Both the position numbers and the translations under genes were made by a program. The notes beneath the pieces are model-generated. The model was given only the letters and a program-made list of their open reading frames with translations. It was not told where the DNA came from and searched no databases. A stretch of 64,000 bases of DNA from Arsukibacterium indicum (GTDB lineage: Bacteria > Pseudomonadota > Gammaproteobacteria > Enterobacterales > Alteromonadaceae), in NCBI RefSeq assembly GCF_019100565.1, contig NZ_JAHRID010000001.1, positions 496,001-560,000 of the forward strand. The letters are read 5' to 3'. This document shows positions 21,756 through 30,763 of the stretch, piece after piece (the first letter of the stretch is position 1; each line of letters starts with the position of its first letter).

Positions 21756-21977
21756 ATGCAGCTTACTTATATACAAAAAAGAATATTGGTGGGTTTTGGA
21801 GCGAATGAAAGGTCAACGTGGGGCATAGCCCACGAAAATGGATTACCAACCAGTAAATGCTTGCGAATAATGAAGCAATTGGAGGCATTGGGCTTTGTAG
21901 AAAAATGCCAGCGCTATAGTTCAAAAAACAACTATGTATGGAAGCTGACTGATGCAGGTAAGGCTGGTGCAGCATGA
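21756..21977 (+). CDS. Small winged-helix protein
   Basis: A 73-residue protein with a MarR-like winged helix: TYIQKRILVGFGANERSTWGIAHENGLPTSKCLRIMKQLEALGFVEKC, then a beta wing (SKNNYVWKLTDAGKA). It probably binds DNA as a small regulator. It overlaps the next gene by four bases. Confidence 0.65.
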   Translation: MQLTYIQKRILVGFGANERSTWGIAHENGLPTSKCLRIMKQLEALGFVEKCQRYSSKNNYVWKLTDAGKAGAA

Positions 21978-22177
21978 AAATTGCCATAAGAGTCGGCGAG
22001 GTTGAAATAATTTACGAAGAAAACAAAGAGGATAAAAGCAGCCTTCTGTTTAACGAATATGCAGTTAAAGAGTCATCAGCTGGCGGGAAAACTCATGCAG
22101 ACAATCTAATAATTAGAATTAAGGATCTTGCCAATACTGCAGCAGAGATAGATAGAAAAATGTGGGCCAAACCATGA
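21974..22177 (+). CDS. 67-residue phage protein, unknown
   Basis: A small charged protein (MKIAIRVGEVEIIYEENKEDKSS), beta-rich at the start and helical at the end (NLIIRIKDLANTAAEIDRKMW). It overlaps both neighbours by four bases (ATGA), which supports translation. Family not recognised. Confidence 0.55.
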   Translation: MKIAIRVGEVEIIYEENKEDKSSLLFNEYAVKESSAGGKTHADNLIIRIKDLANTAAEIDRKMWAKP

Positions 22178-22431
22178 AATACCTACTCCAAGGCGGTGAA
22201 AGCCGCCAACGTTTAGCGCTACTGTTTAGCCTGACCAAAATAACCAGCAACAACGTGCAGGATGCACTTACAGATCATCTATGCACCGGCCTTAGCGATA
22301 CCGTTGCAGCGGCAATGAACGGCGTGCAGCTGAGCAACTTTACCCGGGCGCTGAAAACATTGAACGAAGTGGCTGGCATAGTCGAAAAAATTAAAGAACA
22401 CGACTGGGCCCGGCTTAAATCAGTTAAGTGA
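22174..22431 (+). CDS. PapB-like regulatory protein
   Basis: An 85-residue helical protein. The core (LALLFSLTKITSNNVQDALTDHLCTGLSDTVAAAMNGVQLSNFTRALKTLNEVAGIV) matches the plan of the PapB/adhesin-biosynthesis regulator family, DNA-binding proteins often found on mobile elements. The start at 22,174 overlaps the previous stop; the longer form from 22,162 is less likely. It precedes ssb. Confidence 0.65.
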   Translation: MKYLLQGGESRQRLALLFSLTKITSNNVQDALTDHLCTGLSDTVAAAMNGVQLSNFTRALKTLNEVAGIVEKIKEHDWARLKSVK

Positions 22432-22452
22432 TAAGTTTTTAAGGTGAATAAA

Positions 22453-22875
22453 ATGAGTAAAGGCATCAACAAAGTAATTTTAATTGGCAACCTGGGCGCG
22501 GATCCTGAAGTGCGTTACATGCCGCAAGGCGGTGCAGTGGCTAACATGACTATTGCCACCAGTGAAAGCTGGACCGACAAATCCACCAACCAGAAAAAAG
22601 AGCAAACCGAATGGCACCGGGTTGTTATATACCAGCGCCTGGCTGAAATCGCCGGAGACTACCTGCGCAAAGGCAGCAAGGTGTATATCGAGGGTAAGCT
22701 ACGCAACCGGGAGTGGACCGACAAAGAAGGTATTAAACGTTACACCACTGAGATAGTGGCCAACGAGCTGCAGATGCTTGATGGTAAGCAAGATGGCCAA
22801 CAACAAGGCGGGTACCAGCAGCCAGCACAGAACAACCAACGCCAGCCAGCGGGCCGGCAGAACCAAGGCCGGTAA
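22453..22875 (+). CDS. ssb: Phage single-stranded DNA-binding protein
   Basis: A 140-residue SSB. The OB fold is clear ([37 protein letters not shown] ... [37 protein letters not shown]), followed by a short Gln/Gly-rich tail. The usual acidic tip (DDDIPF-like) that recruits host repair proteins is absent; the protein ends GRQNQGR. The ATG at 22,453 has an AAGGTG ribosome site. It would coat single strands during phage replication. Confidence 0.93.
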   Translation: MSKGINKVILIGNLGADPEVRYMPQGGAVANMTIATSESWTDKSTNQKKEQTEWHRVVIYQRLAEIAGDYLRKGSKVYIEGKLRNREWTDKEGIKRYTTEIVANELQMLDGKQDGQQQGGYQQPAQNNQRQPAGRQNQGR

Positions 22876-22887
22876 CAGGAGGACATT

Positions 22888-23088
22888 ATGCAGTTATTAA
22901 AGCTACCTGAAGTATTAAAGAAAGTGCCTGTCAGCAAAACCACCTGGTATGCTATGGTGAAAAGCGGCGAAGCGCCGGCAGCATATAAACTGGGCCCCCG
23001 TTCTGTTGCCTGGTCAGAAGACCAGATCAACGACTGGATCAGGAAGCGCCAGCCAGCCGCCAATGATTTGACAGCGCTGCAGTCATGA
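22888..23088 (+). CDS. AlpA-like excisionase/regulator
   Basis: A 66-residue winged-helix protein of the AlpA/MerR-like type: LLKLPEVLKKVPVSKTTWYAMVKSGEAPAAYKLGPRSVAWSEDQINDWIRKRQ. It has a clear ribosome site (ACAGGAGG). It is the last gene of the rightward early operon, next to the predicted prophage end, exactly where lambda has xis. It probably bends att DNA to direct the integrase, which lies 15 kb away, towards excision. Confidence 0.78.
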   Translation: MQLLKLPEVLKKVPVSKTTWYAMVKSGEAPAAYKLGPRSVAWSEDQINDWIRKRQPAANDLTALQS

Positions 23089-23099
23089 TCGGCCAGCAA

Positions 23100-23170
23100 A
23101 ACTTTTTGATACTACAGATGATACTACAGCCGAATGATCAACCCGCACAGGCCGCTAAAATAGCGGCTTG
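23100..23170. other. Candidate right attachment region / prophage boundary
   Basis: Between the AlpA-like gene and the first chromosomal gene there are a direct repeat GATACTACAG (23,108-23,117 and 23,120-23,129) and a 7-bp hairpin GCCGCTA-AAA-TAGCGGC (23,151-23,167) without a T-run. The boundary must lie here or in the next 40 bases. The matching left attachment site is outside the window, so the core cannot be fixed. Confidence 0.35.
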
Positions 23171-23211
23171 TCGGTTCCTGCTGGGGCAGCCACTTTATTC
23201 TAAATTCACAC

Positions 23212-23868
23212 CTACCAGCCAGTCTGGCCATTCTCTAACACAAACTGCGGAATAAACTGGCTGGCGCTGGCAAGGATGGTTTTATTTTTTAAATTCATAA
23301 TCCGCACATTTACCTGCACGCCTTGCTGGCCATGCTGCACTGTGCCACTTAATACGTAATCTATTCGCTGGTTGGCTACCACCTGCCCTGCCCGGTTGCT
23401 AAACACAGCGTCACCTTGTGCGGTGAGTGTTATTGCCCCAGTCAGTTTATGATCAACCATAGTAAGCCCGTAGCGGGGAAGCTGCTGTAAAAAGCGCTCC
23501 GCAAGTTCGTTGCCCAGCGGATGCAAATGATGGCGGGCGGGAGTAAGTTCGGCAAACCCGGCGACGGCGACGGTGGCATCGTTCATTGGCGCAACACTTG
23601 TATGATAAAGCTGCATTGCCAGTTGGGCGACATAGTCGTCAAGCTGCTTATGACTGGCGTAAAACCGGTTATTGGCAGGATATGACGGAAGCTCATAGTC
23701 TGCCTGAGCAGACCAGTCAGCGGAGCCGGGTTCGGTAATAATATAAGAGCTTTGCTGTAAAGGTTGGTTTTGCTGCGAAGTTTCATGCTTGCTAAAAGGA
23801 AATATGCTGCAGCCACTGATCGTTAAAACCATGCCGCACAAAGTAGGCAGGAGAATTTTTTTTATCAT
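23212..23868 (-). CDS. FlgO-family lipoprotein (copy 1)
   Basis: A 218-residue lipoprotein with signal peptide and lipobox ISGC. The mature part has the FlgO pattern: LDDYVAQLAMQLYHT, an AVAGFAEL segment, LGNELAERFLQQLPRYGLTMVDHKLTGAI, a GDAVFSNRAG segment, IDYVLSGTVQ and VNVRIMNLKNKTILASASQFIP. In Vibrio, FlgO is an outer-membrane protein needed for flagellar stability. Here three family members lie together with no flagellar gene in the window, so the role may differ. It is the first chromosomal gene beside the prophage. Confidence 0.82.
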   Translation of the reverse strand: MIKKILLPTLCGMVLTISGCSIFPFSKHETSQQNQPLQQSSYIITEPGSADWSAQADYELPSYPANNRFYASHKQLDDYVAQLAMQLYHTSVAPMNDATVAVAGFAELTPARHHLHPLGNELAERFLQQLPRYGLTMVDHKLTGAITLTAQGDAVFSNRAGQVVANQRIDYVLSGTVQHGQQGVQVNVRIMNLKNKTILASASQFIPQFVLENGQTGW

Positions 23869-23876
23869 AATAAAGC

Positions 23877-23909
23877 CCGATATACTAAATGTCTGTTTTA
23901 GTATATCGG
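23877..23909. promoter_or_regulatory. 13-bp inverted repeat between two FlgO-family genes
   Basis: Perfect arms CCGATATACTAAA and TTTAGTATATCGG around a 7-base loop. It lies eight bases upstream of the copy 1 start. It could be a regulator site or a weak terminator ending the upstream two-gene message, as only a short TTTATT follows on the - strand. Confidence 0.5.
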
Positions 23910-23952
23910 CGTTTACTGCGTTATCTTTAGCTGCTGAAAAGGCATATTAAAA

Positions 23953-24600
23953 CTATTTAATCCGCATTACCTGTTCGCCCTGACGGGAAATAACGGCCTG
24001 GACAATATGACGGGGAATAAAAGTCCGGGCGGCTGAAACCACCCGTTTGTTATCAATTTGTACCAGCCTGGCATTCACTAATATTCCCTGCTGATGAGTA
24101 GTAAGAGTACCGGTTACCACATAACGAATTGCCACTTCTTCTGAAAGTTCCTGATAGTTGCGACTTAACACAAAATCACCGGTTTCTGTTACCCGGATAT
24201 AGTCGGTAACTTTATAGTCCAGCACCGGCACACCAAATTTGTGCAAATCATAAATCATCGCTTCACTCAGATGATTACTGAAAACAGACCCCTGATCGAG
24301 GGAAGAGTCAACATAACTGAAGTCTGTTACACCAATCTGACTGTCACTGTCCAGATTGTGTTGCAAAGCCATTAACTCATGCACCAGATTGCGAACGTAA
24401 TCATTGACTGTCAGTAACGGTAAACGCCCAGAGGTTTGCTTTTCATGGCTTGCCGGAGCAGCTGAGCTGGGTAAATGCTCAATCCGCTGCACCCGGTTGT
24501 CCTGGGCTTCATCTCGTTGACCGGCTACGGTAACGGTTTGCTCAGGCACGGCGCAACCCGTCAGAACTGCCAATATTGCTAAAATTGATAACCGATTCAT
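23953..24600 (-). CDS. FlgO-family lipoprotein (copy 2)
   Basis: A 215-residue lipoprotein, lipobox LTGC. It carries the same family elements as copy 1: VNDYVRNLVHELMALQ, IGVTDFSYVDSS, LSEAMIYDLHKFGVPVLDYKVTDYI, TGDFVLSRNYQELSEEVAIRYVVTGTL, VNARLVQIDNKRVVSAARTFIP. It overlaps copy 3 by four bases, so the two are co-translated. It faces the periplasm from the outer membrane. Confidence 0.82.
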   Translation of the reverse strand: MNRLSILAILAVLTGCAVPEQTVTVAGQRDEAQDNRVQRIEHLPSSAAPASHEKQTSGRLPLLTVNDYVRNLVHELMALQHNLDSDSQIGVTDFSYVDSSLDQGSVFSNHLSEAMIYDLHKFGVPVLDYKVTDYIRVTETGDFVLSRNYQELSEEVAIRYVVTGTLTTHQQGILVNARLVQIDNKRVVSAARTFIPRHIVQAVISRQGEQVMRIK

Positions 24601-25220
24601 TTATTTTCTCCTGCCGGACTTTGCCGGTAAAACATTGCGCCACGTTTGTTAACTTGCTGGGTACTCCACAATACATTTGCCGGCAGATAATCTGTCACGG
24701 CAGCCAACACCTGTTTCGATGGGATATGGATCAGGCGTGCATTCACTATCACCGCATCCTGTTGCAGGGTGTAGGTACCGGTAAGCAGGGTATTGGCTTC
24801 GCCTTTACGACTAATGTCAGCCAGTTGCCGGCTGAGTGCCTGTTCATAACCCTCTGCCAGCATGACTTCATTGGCCAGCCGATACTCATAAACGGCATAG
24901 CCAAACTGTCGGCTATGGGCAAGCATACTTTCACTTAACTGATTGGCAAAGTCACGTTGCTCTGTACCGGCATCATTTAAATGCAGAGCCGTAACAGGCA
25001 GAAAACTGCTGACTGCAATCTGAGGCCGGGTAAGCCACAACGGGCTGTCATCTAACTGGGCAAATAATTGCCTCGCCAGCCGTTCGGTATAAAACCCCAG
25101 CGGCTGAGAGCTCAACTCAGAAATTGATGTGGTGGTTTGTGCAGGCGCCGTCCGGTTTACACAACCAGCCAGCAACGCCACTGTTAACAGGCTTACTGTA
25201 ACCAAGCAAAGCCGATTCAT
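24597..25220 (-). CDS. FlgO-family lipoprotein (copy 3)
   Basis: A 207-residue lipoprotein with lipobox LAGC, the most diverged of the three. It keeps YTERLARQLFAQL, IAVSSFLPV, LSESMLAHSRQFGYAVYEYRLA, NTLLTGTYTLQ and VNARLIHIPSKQVLAAVTDYLP. It heads the pair with copy 2. Tandem members suggest duplication followed by specialisation, perhaps as subunits of one ring. Confidence 0.8.
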   Translation of the reverse strand: MNRLCLVTVSLLTVALLAGCVNRTAPAQTTTSISELSSQPLGFYTERLARQLFAQLDDSPLWLTRPQIAVSSFLPVTALHLNDAGTEQRDFANQLSESMLAHSRQFGYAVYEYRLANEVMLAEGYEQALSRQLADISRKGEANTLLTGTYTLQQDAVIVNARLIHIPSKQVLAAVTDYLPANVLWSTQQVNKRGAMFYRQSPAGENK

Positions 25221-25299
25221 ATATACCTCTTTCCAAGCCTGATTGCTTTTTCCAAATTAAAAGCAAGATCCAGGCCAGAAAGAAATGACTAAATTGTCA

Positions 25300-26133
25300 T
25301 TAAATTGCCACCGGCGCTTTAATGTGAGGATGTGCCTGATAGTTTTCCAGAGTAAAGTCCTCAATTTTAAACCCGAAAATATCTTTAATCTCAGGATTTA
25401 ACCGCATGGTTGGCATCGGGTATGGCTCCCGGCCTAACTGAGTATTCACCTGCTCTAAATGATTCAGATATAAATGGGCATCGCCAAAGGTATGCACGAA
25501 ATCTCCGGGCTGCAGATCGCAGACCTGCGCCACCATCAAAGTAAGCAACGCATAGCTGGCAATGTTGAATGGTACGCCAAGAAAAATATCAGCACTGCGC
25601 TGGTACAGCTGACATGATAACCGGCCATCATTTACGTAAAACTGGAACAAGGTATGGCAAGGCGGCAATGCTTGTTTACCCATTGCTGCGTTTTCTTTGG
25701 GAGAATATTGCGTATCAGGCAGCACTGCAGGGTTCCAGGCACTGACAATTAACCGTCGCGAGTCCGGCGTGCGTTTAATATCGTTGATAAGTTGGCTTAT
25801 CTGATCAATAACCCGGCCATCATGACTGGCCCAGCTGCGCCACTGGGCACCATAAACCGGCCCCAGCTCACCGCTTTCGGTTGCCCATTCGTTCCAGATT
25901 GAAACGCCATTATCCTGCAGGTAAGCTATGTTTGTTTCACCTTTTAAAAACCACAGCAATTCATGAATAATAGAACGCAAGTGGCACTTTTTAGTGGTAA
26001 TTAACGGAAAGCCCTGCTGTAAATCAAAACGCATCTGATAGCCGAACACACTAATAGTGCCGGTGCCGGTACGATCAGTCTTTTTGTGACCGTGCTCCAG
26101 CACATGGCGCATTAAATCAAGATATTGTTTCAT
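25300..26133 (-). CDS. thyA: Thymidylate synthase
   Basis: Converts dUMP to dTMP using methylenetetrahydrofolate. All family blocks are present: [19 protein letters not shown], the catalytic Cys in PPCH (C159), [35 protein letters not shown] and [10 protein letters not shown]. It is 277 residues, 13 longer than the E. coli enzyme, because of an insertion just before the catalytic Cys ([15 protein letters not shown]). It overlaps lgt by four bases, the usual gammaproteobacterial pairing. Confidence 0.98.
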   Translation of the reverse strand: MKQYLDLMRHVLEHGHKKTDRTGTGTISVFGYQMRFDLQQGFPLITTKKCHLRSIIHELLWFLKGETNIAYLQDNGVSIWNEWATESGELGPVYGAQWRSWASHDGRVIDQISQLINDIKRTPDSRRLIVSAWNPAVLPDTQYSPKENAAMGKQALPPCHTLFQFYVNDGRLSCQLYQRSADIFLGVPFNIASYALLTLMVAQVCDLQPGDFVHTFGDAHLYLNHLEQVNTQLGREPYPMPTMRLNPEIKDIFGFKIEDFTLENYQAHPHIKAPVAI

Positions 26134-26963
26134 TTTGCTTCCTGTGTACTCGTTGCAGATTTGCTATTTACATATATGATCAGGCCAAGACCTGCTGCCA
26201 TCATTGGCAGACATAACCATTGGCCCATTGTCATGCCAGCTTCGGCCAACTCACGCAGCTGCGCATCAGGCTGACGGAAAAACTCGACAAAAAAGCGAAA
26301 GGCTCCGTAACCCAACAGAAACACACCGCCTAGGGTTCCGGTAACGGGCTTTAAGCGCCTGACAAGCATGATAATAATAAACAGCAACACACCTTCCAGT
26401 GCCACATGATACAACTGCGAAGGGTGCCGTGGCTCGGGGCCCGCATGCGGAAACACCATGGCCCAGGGCACATCTGTGGTACGGCCCCATAGCTCGCCAT
26501 TGATAAAGTTACCCAGCCGGCCTGCTGCCAGCCCCAATGGGATCAAAGGGGCGACAAAATCACCCAGCTTTAAAAAAGATTTTTGATGCCGTCTGGAAAA
26601 CCAGGCCATGGCCAGCAATACACCTAGCAAACCACCGTGAAAAGACATCCCGCCCTGCCAGGTTTTAAACAGATAAAGTGGCTCAGCCAGCAACTGATCA
26701 AAGTTATAAAAAAATACATAACCCAGTCTGCCGCCAACAATCACACCGATAAAGCCGAAAAACAGTAAGTCACTAACTTGCTCTTTGCTCCAGCCCGAGC
26801 CCGGTTTAGCCGCGGCCCGGTTAGCCAGCCAGTAAGCAATAGCAAATGCGACCGCATACATCACCCCGTACCAATGGATATTTAACGGCCCATAGCCAAA
26901 TAGGGGCCCAATAGACACGAGTACCGGGTCAATATCAGGAAAATCGAGATAGGAACTTGTCAT
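26130..26963 (-). CDS. lgt: Prolipoprotein diacylglyceryl transferase
   Basis: Inner-membrane enzyme that adds diacylglycerol to the lipobox Cys of prolipoproteins, the first step of lipoprotein maturation. It has 277 residues and several membrane segments. The family signatures [22 protein letters not shown] and [16 protein letters not shown] (Lgt motif with essential Arg, Asn and Glu) are all present, and also [12 protein letters not shown]. It is co-translated with thyA. The many lipoproteins in this window are its substrates. Confidence 0.98.
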   Translation of the reverse strand: MTSSYLDFPDIDPVLVSIGPLFGYGPLNIHWYGVMYAVAFAIAYWLANRAAAKPGSGWSKEQVSDLLFFGFIGVIVGGRLGYVFFYNFDQLLAEPLYLFKTWQGGMSFHGGLLGVLLAMAWFSRRHQKSFLKLGDFVAPLIPLGLAAGRLGNFINGELWGRTTDVPWAMVFPHAGPEPRHPSQLYHVALEGVLLFIIIMLVRRLKPVTGTLGGVFLLGYGAFRFFVEFFRQPDAQLRELAEAGMTMGQWLCLPMMAAGLGLIIYVNSKSATSTQEAK

Positions 26964-27010
26964 TATTATCCTTTAAAAATCAAAACCCGCCATGATGACG
27001 GTCAAAATAG

Positions 27011-27823
27011 CTAACTGAATACCATTCTGGCAGCAACCAGCATCAGAAATACACCAAAAATTCTTTTAATTGTCAGCACCGGCCAGCGCTGAGTCATGGC
27101 TGCCCCTAAGGTTGCAGTAAATACCGAAGTAGATACGATCCCTATTAATGCGGGCAGATAGATATAGCCAACAAAACCATCGGTCAGTTGATAGTGCTGC
27201 CAGCCGGCAATAACATACCCCAGGGTGCCAAGCACAGCAATAGCAATACCACTGGCAGCGGCACATCCTATTGCCCGGCGCATTTCAACAGAAAAATAAT
27301 TCAGTACCGGCACCACCAGCGCACCACCGCCGATCCCAAGCAAGCCGGAGATGGCCCCAAGTAACGCAGCAATAGCAGCCAGTATTGGTTTTACCGGCAG
27401 CGTGGCCCGCCCGACAACACTGCGGGAACCAAGCATTCGCAGTGCCAGAAAAAAAACGGCTACTCCAAAAAATATCCGCAAAGTAGTGCCGTTGATATGA
27501 TGGGCTACCAGCCCAATTACCCCCGCGCCCACTCCTGCCCCCAGCATCACGGTGCCCGCCAATGACCAGCTTACGTTGCTGCGTTTATGGTGAGCCCGGA
27601 TAGAGGAACCGGAGGTAACAATGATTGACGCCAGTGAGGTGGCTACTGCAACCACCATTACATCATCGATACCCACTACACCTAAAGCCGGTAGTAGCAC
27701 AACCAGTACCGGCACAATAACCAGCCCACCACCAATACCCAGCAACCCGGCCAGAAAGCCAGCCAGACAACCTATAAGCGCAGAAACCAGAAGTATCGTT
27801 AACAAAGGACATCTCAATATCAA
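27011..27823 (-). CDS. TauE/SafE (TSUP) family permease
   Basis: A membrane protein of about 270 residues with eight predicted segments and the two family repeats, each with a LLGIGGG motif (GFLAGLLGIGGGLVIVPVL and SGLLGIGGGALVVPVLNYF). TSUP proteins export sulfite, sulfoacetate or related anions. The gene commonly lies between lgt and ptsP in Alteromonadales. The start is uncertain: the frame opens at a TTG (27,823), and another TTG lies at 27,805. Confidence 0.87.
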   Translation of the reverse strand: MILRCPLLTILLVSALIGCLAGFLAGLLGIGGGLVIVPVLVVLLPALGVVGIDDVMVVAVATSLASIIVTSGSSIRAHHKRSNVSWSLAGTVMLGAGVGAGVIGLVAHHINGTTLRIFFGVAVFFLALRMLGSRSVVGRATLPVKPILAAIAALLGAISGLLGIGGGALVVPVLNYFSVEMRRAIGCAAASGIAIAVLGTLGYVIAGWQHYQLTDGFVGYIYLPALIGIVSTSVFTATLGAAMTQRWPVLTIKRIFGVFLMLVAARMVFS

Positions 27824-27873
27824 TACGGCAGCATAAACATAAAAACTTAACCGTTAAATTAATGCAAAGGAAC

Positions 27874-30132
27874 TTAGGCTCTTAACTGGCTAAGCAACTG
27901 CTTTTGCTCAAGAAAACGCTGCACCAACTGCTTCACTTGTTTTGGCGACTGACAGGCCAGCACATCGGGCAATATTGCTTCCAGTTCAGCTACTTTAACC
28001 CGGCGCAACAGCCACTTAATTTTCGCCAGATTACTGTTGTTCATACTAAAGCGGCTGTAGCCCATTGCCGCCAGTACCAGTACTCCTGCAGGCTCGCCAC
28101 CAAGCTCACCACATATGCTGATAGGAAACTGCAATTGCCGGGCTTGTTCAGATAGCTGATGCAAGGCACGCAGCACCGAAGGATGCAGCGCATCGTAAAG
28201 GTTCGCAACCCGGGCATTATTTCGATCTACCGCCAATAAATACTGGGTAAGATCATTGGTGCCAACCGAGCAAAAATCCACCCGGGCAGCAAGTTCAGGC
28301 AGTTGATACATAATCGACGGTACTTCAATCATTACGCCGATTTTAGGCTTAGGCAGGGCGATATTGAGCTCATCACTTACTTCAAAACTGGCTTGTCGGA
28401 TTAACCGGATCGCTTCGTCAACTTCAGCTAAATCGGAAATCATGGGTAGCAGAATATGTAAGTTATCCAGCCCTATATTCGCTTTTAACATTGCCCTGAT
28501 TTGCACCAGAAAAATTTCCGGATGATCAAGGGTCAGTCTGATCCCGCGCCAGCCCAGGAATGGGTTCTCTTCGATAATACTGAAATAAGGTAAGGCCTTA
28601 TCACCACCGACATCCAGTGTACGCATGACAACGGCTTTATCGGCGTAACCGCTTAGCACCTTTTGGTAAAGCTCAACCTGTTCCTGCTCGGTAGGAAAGC
28701 GATTACGCATAATGAATGGAAACTCAGTCCGGTACAGGCCAACGCCATCAGTATATTCTGCATTGCTGGTTTCCAATTCGATTGCCAGACCGCAATTTAC
28801 CATCAGTTTAAATGGCTTGCCGCAGGCGGACTGTGACGGTAACGCTACCTCTTGCTGATACCTGGCTGACAGTTCTGCGTCTTCGTTAATAAGCCGGCGA
28901 TACTCAGCGCAAATAGCTTCAACCGGTGAAAGCAAAATGTGGCCTTCATAGCCATCAACAATAACCTGCTGATTCTGCCAGTGCAGCAGTGGCAGCTCAT
29001 TCACTCCCATAACGGCCGGGATACCAAGAGCTCTGGCCATAATTGCCGCATGCGAGTTCACCGAGCCCCTGAGCGAGACTATCGCCACCAGCTGCTCTCG
29101 CGGTACTTCAGCCAACATGGTTGCAGTAACGTTATCAGCCACCAGCACCACCTGCTGTGGCAATTTTACTTTGCGCTGCTCAGAATCAAGCAGGTTATTC
29201 AGCACCCGTTGCCCTAAGTCCCGGATATCAGTGCCCCGCTCGCGCAGATAGGGGTCATCCATATCATCAAATTGACGGGCAAACTTTTCTACTACCCGTT
29301 TTAAAGCGCTTTTAGCACACCAGCCTTCAGCAATTTGCAGTTCAATTTCCTGGCCCAGACTAGCGGCATCAAGCAGCTGATGATATACATCGAATATCGC
29401 CAGGGCGTCGGCAGGAATATGACCAGCCATCCTTTCTGCCAAACGGTTAAACTCTGCTTTGGTGATCTTTACAGCCCGGTAAAACAGCGCCAGCTCTTTC
29501 TCCGGTTCATCAGACTTTTTCAGGGAAATAGCATCAAAATCACTGGACGGCTGCAGCACATAGGCTTCACCGATTGCCATGCCTGGCGCTCCGGGCAATC
29601 CGCTAAGTTGGCCTGATTTGGCCATAGTTGAGGGGCTTTGACTTGCCGCATCCCGCATCTCTGCATTAGCGAGGACTGAGGCTAGTTGTGCACCGAGAGT
29701 AACCAGAAAAGATTCTTCGTCTTCGCTGAACACCCGCTCAGCAGACTGCTGAATGGTTAATACGCCCAGCACTTTGCGATGGTGAATAATCGGACAGCCA
29801 AGAAAAGCAGAAAAACGGTCTTCACTAACTTCAGGGGTTACCCTGAACCTGGGATGACGATGGGCCTGAGCAAGGTTGATTGGTTCTTCCCGCTGACCAA
29901 CCCAGCCAATCAGTCCCTCAGAAAAGCCGATAGCAACTTTACCTACCGCATCCTGATTTAAACCATCTGTTGCCATCAGCATAAAATGCTGCTGCTGATA
30001 ATCTGCCAGATATACCGAACAGCATTCAGTCGCCAGGGCAGTTTTAATACTTGAAACCAAGCCAGCCAGCGCATTGTCTAGAGCTGGCTCCTGAGCCACA
30101 TCCTGAACAATCCGCCGCAACTGGCTTAGCAT
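27874..30132 (-). CDS. ptsP: Phosphoenolpyruvate-protein phosphotransferase PtsP (enzyme I-Ntr)
   Basis: First enzyme of the nitrogen-related phosphotransferase system; it takes phosphate from PEP and passes it to NPr. The protein has 752 residues: an N-terminal GAF domain (about 18-160, senses glutamine/2-oxoglutarate in E. coli), then the EI domains with the active His in SLRGSVNSHAAIMARALGIPAV, the PEP-binding barrel (GVGLYRTEFPFIMR, RTLDVGGDKALPYF, NPFLGWRGIRL) and the Cys in FPISICGELGGE. It lies after rppH in the conserved rppH-ptsP-lgt-thyA order. Confidence 0.97.
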   Translation of the reverse strand: MLSQLRRIVQDVAQEPALDNALAGLVSSIKTALATECCSVYLADYQQQHFMLMATDGLNQDAVGKVAIGFSEGLIGWVGQREEPINLAQAHRHPRFRVTPEVSEDRFSAFLGCPIIHHRKVLGVLTIQQSAERVFSEDEESFLVTLGAQLASVLANAEMRDAASQSPSTMAKSGQLSGLPGAPGMAIGEAYVLQPSSDFDAISLKKSDEPEKELALFYRAVKITKAEFNRLAERMAGHIPADALAIFDVYHQLLDAASLGQEIELQIAEGWCAKSALKRVVEKFARQFDDMDDPYLRERGTDIRDLGQRVLNNLLDSEQRKVKLPQQVVLVADNVTATMLAEVPREQLVAIVSLRGSVNSHAAIMARALGIPAVMGVNELPLLHWQNQQVIVDGYEGHILLSPVEAICAEYRRLINEDAELSARYQQEVALPSQSACGKPFKLMVNCGLAIELETSNAEYTDGVGLYRTEFPFIMRNRFPTEQEQVELYQKVLSGYADKAVVMRTLDVGGDKALPYFSIIEENPFLGWRGIRLTLDHPEIFLVQIRAMLKANIGLDNLHILLPMISDLAEVDEAIRLIRQASFEVSDELNIALPKPKIGVMIEVPSIMYQLPELAARVDFCSVGTNDLTQYLLAVDRNNARVANLYDALHPSVLRALHQLSEQARQLQFPISICGELGGEPAGVLVLAAMGYSRFSMNNSNLAKIKWLLRRVKVAELEAILPDVLACQSPKQVKQLVQRFLEQKQLLSQLRA

Positions 30133-30176
30133 AAGAACCTCATCGTATTGTCGGTTTTAGCAAACTTAAATTTTTC

Positions 30177-30680
30177 TTAATATTTTTTCTTCACGTCTCT
30201 ACGGGTAAACGGCAAAGCAACCGGGGCAAATTCCCGCATGACTTTTCGATACACTTCTCGTTTAAAAGCCACGACCTGGCGCACTGGATACCAATAACTA
30301 ACCCAACGCCAGTTATCAAATTCAGGATGCGACGTTACAGCCAGATTTACATCTTCTTCCCGACAGGTCAAACGCAATAAAAACCACTTCTGCTTTTGTC
30401 CGATACACACAGGATTGCTGTCTTTGCGAATTAACCGTTTAGGAAGTTTATAGCGCAACCAATGCTTTGTAACACTGATTATTTCTACATCTTCAGGCCG
30501 GAGCCCGACTTCTTCATGCAGTTCGCGATACATGGCCTGTTCCGGCGTTTCGCCATCATCAATGCCACCCTGTGGATACTGCCAGGAATGCTGACCATAT
30601 CTTTTTGCCCAAAACACCTGTCCCTGGGTGTTACAAATCACTATGCCGACATTGGCCCGAAAACCTTCGGCATCGATCAC
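30177..30680 (-). CDS. rppH: RNA pyrophosphohydrolase
   Basis: Removes pyrophosphate from the 5' end of mRNA, opening it to RNase E decay. The protein has 167 residues and starts at GTG with [16 protein letters not shown], the RppH N-terminus. The Nudix box [23 protein letters not shown] is complete, and the C-terminal [26 protein letters not shown] is typical. It is divergent from mutH across a gap containing DnaA boxes. Confidence 0.97.
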   Translation of the reverse strand: MIDAEGFRANVGIVICNTQGQVFWAKRYGQHSWQYPQGGIDDGETPEQAMYRELHEEVGLRPEDVEIISVTKHWLRYKLPKRLIRKDSNPVCIGQKQKWFLLRLTCREEDVNLAVTSHPEFDNWRWVSYWYPVRQVVAFKREVYRKVMREFAPVALPFTRRDVKKKY

Positions 30681-30763
30681 ACAAACCTCAAGCGAGTCTA
30701 TTTCTGCTATAACAAAGATTCTTTCACAAAGTCGCGGTTACAGCAAACAGAATTTCAACCACC

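Noticed and set aside
23151-23167. GCCGCTA-AAA-TAGCGGC hairpin as a terminator
   Set aside because: The stem is good, but no T-run follows on either strand, so it is only mentioned within the boundary region.
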